DNA of 64,000 nt from Hamiltosporidium tvaerminnensis. Lineage: Eukaryota > Microsporidia > Dubosqiidae. Below the pieces are notes generated by a model that was not told the origin of the DNA, searched no databases, and saw only the letters and a program-made list of their open reading frames with translations. The position numbers and the translations under genes were made by a program. Position 1 is the first letter of the stretch. Each line of letters opens with the position of its first letter. The stretch spans positions 186,001 through 250,000 of the forward strand of contig JAKIMF020000005.1 of NCBI GenBank assembly GCA_022605425.2, read 5' to 3'. Shown piece by piece: positions 53,216 through 64,000 of this stretch.

Positions 53216-56200
53216 GTTTTACTGGAACTGAATTTTTTTAGGTTTGAATTTTAGAATAGTAGTTTTTAAAATTTAGAATATATGTGCAAGTTTTTTAAGT
53301 CTTTAAAAATTTTGTACCTATCTTTTTTTGAGTTAAATATTCAAGATTTTACGTACATTTAAAATTTTAGCAACCTAAAGATATATCGCTAAAAATGCCT
53401 GAATTCTGTCTATTAATCATAAGAAATTGCTTTATATCTTTACCAATATCTCAAAAACGCATAATTATTGGATCACTAAGAATTATTTATGGGATAATTT
53501 GATAATATCTACTCTGCGAAAACAAATGTTTAGTTTAATGAACTATCAATTTGATATTTTTTTATTCAATCTTAAATGATGTGCAATTTGTTTTTGTTTA
53601 CACCTAGATTACTCTAAATAGCATATATTTTGCTTTTAAATATATTTATACATCTTTAGCTTTATTTTAATATTGCTTCTTCGAAATACATGTTTTGTAC
53701 ATTAAATGTCTCTAACTTCTTGGTATTTTTTATATGCTCGTTTTTCTTTTGAAAAATAATCAACTTTGTTCAAAGTCTTGTATGAAAAAAATGAGCACAT
53801 GGAAAAAACGCAGTTTATAATTAAAAAAAATAATAAGAGCCGCATACATGGCATTAAGGTAAATAAGGCTATATTTGGCGAAAAATCGCATAAAACATCT
53901 ACCCTTCGAGTATATCAGATAAGAGTACATTTGTATGCTTGTTTAGTCATGCCCTCTCCATCTAAACCCAAAAAAGTCTAAAACGTCTGGCCCGGTAAGG
54001 TAATTAATAGTTACCCCGTTGTATTCTATATATTTTTGATAATCTTACGGTAGTTCTATACGTCCTAAAATACTACGAGCCGAGTGTCAGCAATCTATTT
54101 GATATTTTTTTTAAGAATTCAGACAAGGTTTGTTCGAATGTTTAAAAATAGAGAAAGAAATACAGAAGATGCACTAACATTAGGTTTTATTACAAATATA
54201 AAGTTGCACTGAAAAAATCATTGCTCGCAAAACACAGAAGAGAAAATTAGATTATTGAAATAATAGAGCACAACATAGAATATACTCGTCACATCTAACC
54301 CTGCTGTTTTATCGATACTGCTTGAAATATACGCTAAGAAATAATCATTTGAGTAAAATCATTAAAAATATTGGACAAAGATGTCAAAATGTAGTGATCT
54401 AAAGTTGAAGGCTATAAATCGAATTAGTTAGCATAAAGTCTAAGATCTTAGTAATTGAATATTTCGAGAATATGCAGATCTCATGCACCGATAACCGAAA
54501 CAAACTTTGTTTGAGTATTTCAAGCTTCTCGGGTATGCAATGACTAGATGCACACAAAGAAAGACATGAAAAACGTAAAAAAATTAAAGAGAAATCATTA
54601 GGTAAAAAATATAAAAAATACCCCCGAGAAAGCATCCAGACAAGGGAACCTTCTATTTTACAATAAAATTCCTTAATAACTTAGGTGAAATTTTATTTAG
54701 ATTGAGCCTAAAAAAGATCTTTTAAGGAATTTATTAAGTGAAATATGCTTTTATTCGTCACAATAAAAACTTTTCAGCGCTTAAATGTGAAGATCTTGTG
54801 GAAAGAGAATAGATTACATGAATTCAGAAGCAGATATTTTCGAGATGGCTAAAAGTAATGATCTAGGTATGTAGTCAAATTGTACAAGGTTGTAATTTTT
54901 TTGTATTAATACAAGAAAGGCTAATGAGTTGATATCTGCTTATAGTTTTTGTACATTTAGTCTCAGCTACTTATTAAATCTAGTTTACATATCTTAAAGA
55001 ATTGATAGATATGATCCATAGGCTTCTGATTTAAAAGACTAAATATTACAATACCAACAATTCGCTATTAAAAAATCTACAATCCATCTTAAATCCTTTT
55101 ATTCTATTATGAAAGAGGATCGTTTGCAAGAATGCGCGACCTATCGTTTCATAGTAAACTACCTATCTGATATCCAAAGGTACACCACAAAGAAGTCTGA
55201 CAACCGTGAATACATGATAAAAAATCGATAGAAGTTGGCGAATAAGTGTGTTATAAATTTGTACATTTTATATTGAAAAAGCAATATAGGCATGACAGGT
55301 AAACAAAAAGATCAATGGCAAGGCGCATATAATGTTTTTCCAAATAAATAATAGTTAAAAACGGAAGTAGCATTATTAGACATTAAAAATCCATGAAAAT
55401 TGCCGATCATTCGTATTATACTAATTAATAAATAGAATTTACTTGGTTTTATTTTTAAATTTATAATATATAAAATATTAAAATGAAAAGTTGATAGATT
55501 TCTTAGCTGAAAAAAATCCATAAAAATCATTTCTTGCTTATATAGATTCTCATACAATTTTTTGTGGTATTTATGAATCATTGACCACCCATCAATTGAA
55601 ATACGCAAGATTGAGAATGCAAACAGATGCAGAACCACACTTCAATTATCATCGCTTGTTCATCGAGAATACGGCGTGTTTTTTCAGACAATTAAACGCA
55701 CAAATTAATTAGAAAAGAAATGAAAAAGTTTATAAAAAATAGGTTTAAATGATCAGAGAAAATTCGAGCACAATGATTAGTGTTTTAAAGATACGGCTAC
55801 TCTTCTTAAAGAAAAGGAAGCTTAAGAATATCTTAGAATAAATAAAGATAGCAGAAGAATTTAAATAGGTAAATTCTCAGAAGTACGCTACAAACTGAAA
55901 CACAAAATTGAATCCAAGAAATTTATTCTAAGCAATATATAAAACAGCAATATAGTTGATCAGCTTTAATACAAAAGTACATCGCTTGAAATTATTGATT
56001 TCTCTAATTTGAATAAAGCTGTGTATGTGGTGCACAAACAATAAGAATACACTTAAAGAGATTGAAAGAGCATTCAAACCTTATTAGAATAAAGCTTGAA
56101 CGAGTTCTTCATATTTTTATGTTAAGATGGGTGCATATTTCTTTGGGATTCTTGGATCGCTTGGCAAAAAGTAAAGACACTTTTGCTAAAATAGCTGCGA

Positions 56201-57782
56201 TTCCGAATGATGAAATCAATAATGAAAACTCTATTGCCTAATATAAGACTTTTTAGGAGTAAACTACGAATTTAAGTATAGAAAAAACATGAAGAAACTA
56301 AAAAAAGCTTAATTAGTTGATTTGTATCAATAAATATAAAAACAAAAATCAGTCTAAGTTATAGTATGCTGAAAACAATAAGATATATATGCTGAGTATA
56401 CCACGGGCTGATCAGAATAAGTAATTTAAAACCAGTTGATCAGCGTGGATTGTTATAAGCAAAAATAAATTTATTCGGCGCTGCTACAAGTCTAAACAAA
56501 CCGATGAGAATTTCCTGAAAGATAGAACAAAATGCTTCTTAACAAGTATACAGGACAACATAATGAGGAGTGCGCATATGTATTTGGCATATACTATATA
56601 TATAAACCAGCATTTTTAGAATGAATAACATCAATTCAACTCACGAGATTCTTAATAACGAGTGTCGCGAGATTTGAGTGTATATACAAATAAAAACTTA
56701 TTTAAAATTCAAAAAATTAATCAAATAAATGTTTTCTTAGAGAATTGTGGCAAAAAGATAACCTTATTTAAAGCGGGAATCACTTTGGATTTTTACCTCA
56801 AATAGTTGGAAAAGTGAAACCAATATTGTAAGACACATTGCCAAAGGAATAAGTTCTATTATAAGTGTATTTTTAAGATAACTTTTTATCGGATAGACTG
56901 AATTGTATTATGTCAAAACACCATAAAACTTATCTTAAAAGATTGAAATACCCGTAAAGGTATACGTATACATTTTAATCCAGCACAATAAGACAATCAA
57001 AACGATATCTTTTGATCAACAAAGAGAACTTGAATTAAATCAAAATCCGAAGAAACTTCAGAGATCAACCCCATCATGTGTTATTGAAGAAGCTAAGATA
57101 CATAAACAACCAACACACTGCTATAAGATGCGGAAAACAAAGAACGGTATTAGACAAATGAATACAAAACATATTTTACCAAATTATGTTACTGAACTAA
57201 CCAAGTGAAAGAAATTAAAACAAATCTTGATGAAAATTCTCATTTTAAGTAAAAATTGATGCTTTAAAATGGGTGGCGAACGTATTTAAAAAAGAAAGGG
57301 TAGCAACAAAGATTTTTATTAAGTATGAAAGTAAAGAAATAATAACCGAAAAGTTATAGAAGCTTGGGTAAATCAGAATAGTGCAGTATAAATTTCATTT
57401 TTTAGGATTTTTGCAAAAAATACTAATAAATAATAGGAATCATAAAACACCATTAAAATTTTAGTTTGAATTTAAAATAAGCATATGTTCGCTCGTTTAC
57501 AAAAGTTCTATTGAAATAGTTGCAATTATGGTTAAGCTGCAATCCAAAAAAATATTTCATTATTATAAAGTAAACTCATAAAATTTTGTTTTTTCAAACC
57601 TAAACCTAAACTAATTTATTGATTATAACTTGGCTAAAACCATAATCTTACTATGAAAAGCTATTTTATAAAAGAGATTTAAATTTCAAAAATATTATTT
57701 AGTCATATATAAAGTTTCATGTAAAAAACAACAATTATTTTATTATTTAAGACCATAATTGATTAGGTTCATAATAGAATCA
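53216..57782. other. 4.6 kb decayed region, possible unidentified transposon relics
   Basis: No intact gene. The frame at 53766-53981 is Lys-rich. Around 56440-56590 a Cys/His-spaced stretch on the plus strand (RRCYKSKQ ... GQHNEEC) loosely resembles a FLYWCH- or Merlin-type zinc module, but I could not place a catalytic domain. G+C is a little above the deep intergenic level, which suits old coding DNA. Confidence 0.3.
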
Positions 57783-58340
57783 CTAGTCTGAAAATTTAAT
57801 CTTTTGCAAATATTTCAATGTTGAAATGGAATTTACTGAAAAGACATTATTATCAATAGCTGAATTAACAAAATGAAGATTTAGCAATGATGACTGAGTT
57901 ATTATAAATTGAATCGTATCTTTTGTAATGTAAGATCCTACCAGAAATAATGTGTTTAATTTCGGAAAATACATATTACCATATATTGCAGCAAAACCCC
58001 TATAAATGTTGGCTTCGAGCGTAATAGAAAGATTTTCAAGATTTTTAAATCGACTTAATATGAGCAAATCAATAATATCGAATTGATTTCCAAAAATAAC
58101 TAGCTTTTTTAAAGATAAATATAAAGAATCGTTTGAAATATATTCCATAAACCCAGGTTTCAGGTTGCATTTTTGCAGTTTTAATTTTTTTAAAAATTTA
58201 AACTGACTTAAAAATATCATATCCTTTTGAAGAGATTCTGAACTTGAAAAATCCAAAGAACGCACTGTATTGGAAGAAAGAAATTTTTTGGATAAAATTT
58301 TGGCAAAAGGAGGCAAATTACAAAGTTTTAAGGTTTCCAA
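57783..58340 (-). pseudogene. LRR family gene 3, 3' part
   Basis: 185 residues of leucine-rich repeats (LSQFKFLKKLKLQKCNLKPG, FPKLNTLFLVGSYITKD). It is in the same frame as 58344-59504 and separated from it by a single TAA codon (58344-58346). Its first codon is TTG. Confidence 0.65.
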
Positions 58341-58343
58341 CTT

Positions 58344-59504
58344 TTAAAACTTACTCAGGAAATTTACGATACAAGAGTCTAAACGGCACCTACTTGGATT
58401 CAATTTTTTTGTAAATGAATGCAAAGTATTTTGCTCATGTATATTTTTAAGCTTTATTGAATCTAAATATTCTAACGATAGATTTTCGACTTCTAAACCG
58501 ATTAGGAAGAAATTTTTTTGTTTTTGGCTAAATATTCCAGCGAGGTCTAAAACAAGATATTTTTTTCCGCTTAAAGTATCGCATTTGGTTTTAAAATTCG
58601 AAAAATCTAGATGCCTCATGCTTAAATATTCCAAGTTTCTGGATTTAATCAATAAGTTTGTACAAGTATAGCCTAATTTCGCACAATCTATTCTCAAACC
58701 GCGCAATGCATCGTTTTCATTCCAGGGGAGCAATTCATACAAATATCTTTTGTAAAAAGAATATGATAGATCTAAGTATTCTATTTTCATATTCCCGAGA
58801 TTGTTAAAAAAAACTTCGGTTAGCTTAAAACCAATAATTTTCAAAACTTTAAGTTGTAGGAAATGCCAACACAATTTAGCAAAAAACTGATTTTTAGATG
58901 GAAGAATACAATTAACTAAAATTAATGATTCCAAATTGTTTAAATTTTGCATTATGCAAATATCATAAGGTGTCAAAGTAACTCTTTCTAATTCCAAATA
59001 TCTTATTTGAGTTTTCTTCATAATTATAATAGCTTTTAACACCTTAGAAGAAAATACAAACAATTTTGGAGTCAGAGATTCTCGAGGTAAATTATTTTCA
59101 ATATAATCTTTGTCTTTTTCATAGCATTCGGAATAATACATATTATCATGAGATATTTTTAATCCATTTATTTTATATGAGAATATCACCCAAAAAAATA
59201 ATTCCGCATCAAAATCGGGTTGATTCTCAATCAGAATAAGTGCTTTCGGGGTCGTTCGTATTTTTATATCATTGATAATAGTTTTATGAAAATAATATAT
59301 CTCGTTTTCATTTGTCTTTTTTAGAAATAATACTTCATTAATATTTTCATCGAATTCTACATTAATGCCGTCAAAAAAAGTAGATAGAAATGGCAAAAAA
59401 GGTGATGTGTTTACTGAAAAGATATGTTTTTCAATTACATTAGGAAATTTATTTAGGATATCATTTTTATATGAAACTAATAAAGAAATAAGGTGTTTAT
59501 ACAA
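58344..59504 (-). pseudogene. LRR family gene 3, middle part
   Basis: 386 residues, opening with TTG. The family's helical segment (KHLISLLVSYKND, then HIFSVNTSPFLPFLSTFF) is followed by leucine-rich repeats (IRYLELERVTLTPYDICIMQ, LNNLESLILVNC). The same frame is open again upstream of a TAA at 59520-59522 back to about 59700, with IDIETFEIFLFVLNFS matching the start of this region in LRR gene 1. Two in-frame TAA codons and an N-terminal break make this a pseudogene, though a recent one. Confidence 0.65.
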
Positions 59505-59785
59505 GCCAAATATAACATTTTATTCAGCATAACAAATATAATCAGAAAAAATCACCAGAAAGTCCATAAGCTTTTCTTTTTTTAAATCTGAGCATTTTAT
59601 ATTATAGCTGAAATTCAGAACAAAAAGAAAAATTTCAAATGTTTCAATATCAATATTTATTTTTGTTATTTCAGAAATATTGCATTTACACACATTTTTT
59701 TCTGATTTGGGTAAGTTATTTAATTATTTAGATCGGATAATGAATTCATCAGAATAGTTAAAAACTTAAGATTTTTCGTTTTTCG

Positions 59786-60229
59786 TTATCCATTCCACAT
59801 TTTTATCCTAATTTGCTCCGAACTTTTGAATTTTTTTCTGCTGTATGGATCTGATGATAGCGATTCCACAGATTTGGAAATATTTCCGTATTGGAAGGTA
59901 TAATCACTCTGATTATCTTTAATTTCACTAAATATTCTTTTTTTGTTGCAGTTTATTTCTTCGTTTTTGTTTGCTTCCGAGCACCGACTAATGAGTTCCT
60001 TCTGTATAAAATTCAATTCCAGGTCATTATTTGAAATGTCTTGGTCGTTTTTTTGTGGAATACCACTGATTATGGGGCATATTGCATTATTATCATCGAG
60101 GCTGTAATAGGCAGAGTGCTCATTCAATTTTTGGTTATAATGAAAATCTTCGACTTCGTTAGAAAATGTCCCTTCAATTCTAAAACATTTACACTGATTT
60201 TTTAGCATAGAACAAAAAAGGAAACCCAA
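59786..60229 (-). pseudogene. LRR family gene 3, probable N-terminal part
   Basis: 147-residue frame without an ATG at its start (TTG; the next upstream codon changes lead to a stop). A hydrophobic start and a Cys pair are followed by a polar Glu/Asn/Ser-rich region, the composition seen in the N-terminal part of LRR gene 1. It lies about 280 bases upstream of the middle part and is separated by stops. Confidence 0.45.
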
Positions 60230-61087
60230 AATAACTTTAGTTTTGTCTTCTTATTTACCAAAACCCCCGTTTTTACCTAATTTTTTTGTGTTTGGTGTTT
60301 TTCTTAAAAAACAGTATTGCATAATTTTATTATTTCTGATCATCTAAGAATATTTTTTTTCTGCTTTGATATATATTTCTAATTAAAGATTAAAATGTTT
60401 TTTGATCTTTTCATGAGATAAGAATAGTTTCATTTAATATTTTTTACAAGCTTTATCGGTTTTGGAATGTTATTTTAGTGTATAAAAAAGTTATTTATCT
60501 TTTCTTTGCGATAATATTTATGTTTGAAATTTATTTACCGCTATTAGATTGTCATTTACCCGCACTTTTTTAATTTAAAGAAATATTATTTTTCTTTTAT
60601 AAAGAGAAAACATTTAAAATTAGATTGTTTTAGTCCAAGATACTTTTTTTCCAATTTACATATATTTTGCGAAAATATTTTATGTATTTATTTTTAGAAA
60701 TTAACACAGCAAGTAAAATAAAAGTATATAATATAAATAAATTCTAGCTTTTATGCATTCAAAATAAAAATCCAACTCATTATTTTGAGATAATCCTATA
60801 TTTTTTGAAAACAAAAATTTAACTCAACAGGCAAGTTTTTTTAAAATAAAAATTAATTATGGCGTTTGTATTGAGAATATAAACTGACAAATTTTATTAT
60901 TCTTTAGTAATTTTTGTCGATTTAAGTCTTCTTTACCAGAAAAAGCACGAATTATTGTTTTTGTACTACACTACACCATATAACGCACAAATTAAAAAAA
61001 TTAAAAATTTCATTTTTGGGAAATTTCAATTAATTTGAATCCGGAAGAAAATATATCCTATTAATTTAGAAAGGAAAAAAAGGCTAC
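60230..61087. other. AT-rich intergenic, no gene seen
   Basis: Nothing recognised between LRR gene 3 and the sixth repeat copy. Confidence 0.4.
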
Positions 61088-61805
61088 CTTATTTAAAATA
61101 ATCACATCTTGTTAAAACAGTGTCAAGTTTTATTTTTTTTCATGGCATTAACATGGTTCTAGGTTTAACATAAATTACTGCTATCCCAACACTCCATCGG
61201 TACCTCCTGGGATACCTACGTCCCAAAGCTTTCATCTACCAAGTACTAGAACCTAATTAATAAGCGAGGCAGTTGTCCGCTATTCTTTAATGTCGATTGC
61301 ATGGTGTGAGATCAAAGTTCGAAGTCTACCGCGAGCTCCCCAAGACCATGCCACATTCTCACTTACTCTACACTTTCTGTTCCCAATAAACTTCTAGAAA
61401 ATATATATTTCAGAGACTTATATGTCGTTCACCTAGACCATGCAATGTCGTACCAAAAGGTATAAACCGGACCTTAAGTCTCTCGGCTTAAATGGTCTAT
61501 TTTAAATATATCTCGGGCGCTAAGTCTTCTAACACGAATGAGCAAGGCTAGGGTTCTCTGCTTTAATATGGCAATTACCTAAAAGTTAAGCTGCAGCCTG
61601 CAGTCTAGTTACATAAAAAACCAAAAAAAGTTGTAGAAAAAGATTCGTCTTTTCGTAGGACTTTTCCTCTTCATACAAACTCTGATGGAAAAACCGAATG
61701 TGTAGTGTGGTTTTACTCCCCCTAAAAATCCAAAAAATAACCTTTAGACCATTTTCCCAAACATTGCTAGGCAGAAGGTTTTTTATGTTGTTATCCTCCG
61801 TCTAC
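61088..61805 (-). repeat. ~730-bp interspersed element, copy 6
   Basis: Full-length but diverged copy on the minus strand. The 3' CTTATTTAAAA.AATCACATCT, AGGTTTAACATAAAT.ACTGCTA.CCCAACACTCCATCGGTA and the 5' TTTTTTATGTTGTTATCCTCC are clear. The UUCG loop is still present but its stem is mismatched. No clear target duplication. Confidence 0.8.
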
Positions 61806-61899
61806 CATGATATTTTTAAACAATTAAATTATTTTAAAATAAATAGTTTAATTGAAGGAGGTGAGTTTATTATTTCAACAAGCGCCAATGAAACAATTA

Positions 61900-63740
61900 A
61901 CATGCTGCTAACGAATTAACTTGTAAAATAGAAAAGTAAGGTACGCAACAACACTCTCAATGCATTTCATGTTCCAAGATATTTTAAAAAAACAAGCTCA
62001 AACCATCTAAGCTATTTGAGCATTTTAACAATCTGCATGTTAGTAAAGGTATGAATAGCAGGAATAGTTTGAAGTCAAAAGAGGATCAGTGAGATTAAGG
62101 GGTAAAATTCTAAAAGTATGTGCTTAGCACTCGAAAAGCCTTTGTTAGAGTGCCCTATCAATCGGCATATTTTGCAAGAAAAAAAACTTCACACGATTGT
62201 TGAGTAATTGATAAAACTTTGCGCATTAATAATAGCCAAAATGGCAGTAAATTCTAATGCACATAATATAATCCAAGACATTCCGTTATCGAATGATATA
62301 ATTTGAGCGTGAATTCAAGATCTTAGTAAAGATATTTTACTGCATACAATAGATACATGAAAGTAAGTCCACTAAAGACGGGCATATAATTTATTGGGTT
62401 CACAGATATTGATAATTGCTCCAGCTACTAGTTCTTGTGCGATATATAGAAGAAAAATAATAATAAAGGAGTTTATATTTTAGGAATCACCGTGTTGACT
62501 TCAAGAGAAACATATATTTGTAATCACATAAAAGATTTTTTAAAAATATTTTTACCATTGTTTGTGAAAGGCGCTATACATATTGATGGGACTAAGGTAA
62601 TGTTAGGCAACATGCTGGAATTTTTTAAAAAACGAAAAGGGAATTTCTGCAAGTTACAATAACATAATGCATTTTAGATCGTTACGCATTTGCCTTAAAA
62701 ACTCCACCAGAAACTTTAAAATATCATCTAATTACAGCAATAAAATCAGTAAAATATATCCGTAAACGAGCTTCAAGCATAATATTTTTCGTTTTCCGCA
62801 CGAAGAAATCAATGCTGCCCATACTGATCTTCTATATCACACCGAAATAGGATGGTTCTTTGAAGGCAGCATATTGAGCGAGTTTTTAAATTGCATGAAG
62901 AAATTATTCAGTTATTGACATGTCGAAACGTGATTTAGTAAATGATCTTGAGACTAAGAACTCTATTAAAGACAACCCTAGTTAGCAGGTATATAGCCCA
63001 TAAATGAATTGAGCATATCAATCAAAGTATTTGGTGCAAATATAATAGTAGCTAGTGAAAATTATCTTCATTTATTTGAAAAAAAGAAACTCGGGTACTC
63101 GAAGGGAAATTGGAAATTTTGTTAACTTTTTCTCGCTTGATTCAATTGTTGTAGAAAAAGAAAAAAAATACCAGTATACACGGCATTGCAATGCATTTTA
63201 AATCATTGACTGAATCATTAAGTGGATATCTTTCTACTTTAAATACTACCAAAATCAAAAATAGATACAAATCCAATTCTTTATAACCTAAATTCGATAG
63301 ATGATAGTGATTTAAAAAAAGAAATCTTATTAAAAGGCGAGATAGTGGACATATTTAAATGAAATTCAAACAGTTATAATGCATCCACAATTGGCAAAAG
63401 AAGCATTAGAGTTGCTTCTACCATTTGCTACTACTATTTTTATTAAATAAGGTTTTCTCCACTTTTGCACATAAAATGCAAAGCGATAAATTGCTTGAAT
63501 GGAAGCGATGACTTGATTTTTCTCTTTCAAAAAATAGATTCGCTTCACATAATTTCAATAAACAAGCAACACCAGTCTATCTATTAAATATAACAATATT
63601 TTTAAGTATTTGGTATATAATATCTAAATTTTTTTCTATAAACAACACATTTGCAAAAAATCGTAACACCTTTTGATCAGAGGCACGGAGCCCAATTTTC
63701 AGATACAAAGGGGTGCACCTCATTTACTATGTTAAAAATC
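61900..63740 (+). mobile_element. Decayed hAT transposon, ZBED5/SCAND3 type
   Basis: Shifting among the three plus frames, pieces appear in the order of ZBED5/SCAND3-type hAT transposases. These are a BED-like end (VPRYFKKTSSNHL, about 61970), IPLSNDII.ARIQDLSKDIL (about 62282-62345), IHIDGTKVMLGN (about 62577), ILDRYAFALKTPPETLKYHL (about 62670-62730), HTDLLYHTEIGWFFEGSILS (about 62820-62880) and LNELSISIKV (about 63005). The dimerisation block QLAKEALELLLPFATT stands at about 63388-63440. The 3' non-coding part (CCCAATTTTCAGATACAAAGGGGTGCA, cut here to its key words GATACAAAGGGGTGCA) also looks like such elements. No TIR pair was identified. It has many stops. Confidence 0.75.
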
Positions 63741-64000
63741 ATTGATCAAACTTATATATCTAAGGGATTAAAGAGACATCCAAGATCCATTGTTAAATTA
63801 TTTGATTATACCTTATAGATCTAATGAATAACTAATTACGTATGACAACTACAGATGAAAAGTCGATTAAGTCAAAGTTTTTTTAATAATTCTAAACTAT
63901 ACACATTATTTCTAGTCTATAAAACGAAAAAATATATGAAACAACAATTTCGATGGCGAAGAAGATTAGAATCAAAGCCGTACTATTGGTAGTAGTAATT
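63741..64000. other. Window end, no gene seen
   Basis: A/T-rich; nothing recognised. Confidence 0.4.

Noticed and set aside
1-64000. CRISPR arrays, tRNA and rRNA genes
   Set aside because: No regularly spaced identical repeats with unique spacers. No cloverleaf with a convincing T-arm and acceptor stem and no rRNA segment was found by eye; a covariance-model scan would be decisive.

Overview
The window looks like nuclear DNA from a microsporidian, probably one of the large-genome, very AT-rich, gene-poor lineages. The reasons are the shortened but recognisable eukaryotic core genes (phosphocholine cytidylyltransferase, an Sm-like protein, an SF3A1/Prp21 homologue, a likely proteasome Rpn12), none of which shows an evident intron, and the C-rich (CCC) block just 5' of most core start codons, which is a known microsporidian signal. 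Families of secreted proteins without known domains, and LRR proteins, lie among decayed transposons. The species cannot be named from this sequence alone.

Layout. 0-7.2 kb: a multi-pass membrane protein (-), a short Rpn12-like protein (+), a two-B-box protein (-) and a small secreted protein (-). 9.5-22.5 kb: two paralogous secreted proteins of 610 and 580 residues (-) flank an LRR gene (-) that is split by one frameshift; about 4.5 kb without a convincing gene lies inside this block. 24.1-26.3 kb: a decayed non-LTR retrotransposon of the R2 group, with the restriction-enzyme-like endonuclease (-). 27.1-28.4 kb: a secreted glycerophosphodiester phosphodiesterase (+). 29.8-31.9 kb: a DNA transposon with about 41-bp terminal inverted repeats and a frame-broken gypsy-type integrase, best read as a Ginger-like element. 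32.4-34.8 kb: a second LRR gene, also split by one frameshift (+). 34.8-39.7 kb: no convincing gene. 40.9-48.9 kb: the conserved block, with a single-pass membrane protein, phosphocholine cytidylyltransferase, an LSm5-like protein and SF3A1, separated by minisatellites with units of about 66-76 bp. 51.2-53.2 kb and 57.8-60.2 kb: two LRR pseudogenes. 61.9-63.7 kb: a decayed hAT transposase of the ZBED5/SCAND3 type.

The most unusual signal is an interspersed element of about 720-730 bp that is richer in G+C than its surroundings, present in six copies of differing age (about 1.7, 5.7, 12.1, 20.1, 39.8 and 61.1 kb) on both strands. The best-dated copy (39806-40536) sits inside a minisatellite array and has identical 16-bp direct repeats next to its two ends, as expected of target-primed retrotransposition. 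It has no credible long protein and carries a C(UUCG)G hairpin that is kept in the two most similar copies. I cannot match it to a known family.

Functional links: the phosphodiesterase can release choline or glycerophosphate headgroups and the cytidylyltransferase commits phosphocholine to phosphatidylcholine, so both concern choline lipids. The LSm5-like and SF3A1 genes are same-strand neighbours and both act in splicing, implying a retained spliceosome. The secreted/LRR families are the accessory, fast-changing part of the window and lie next to the repeats and transposons.
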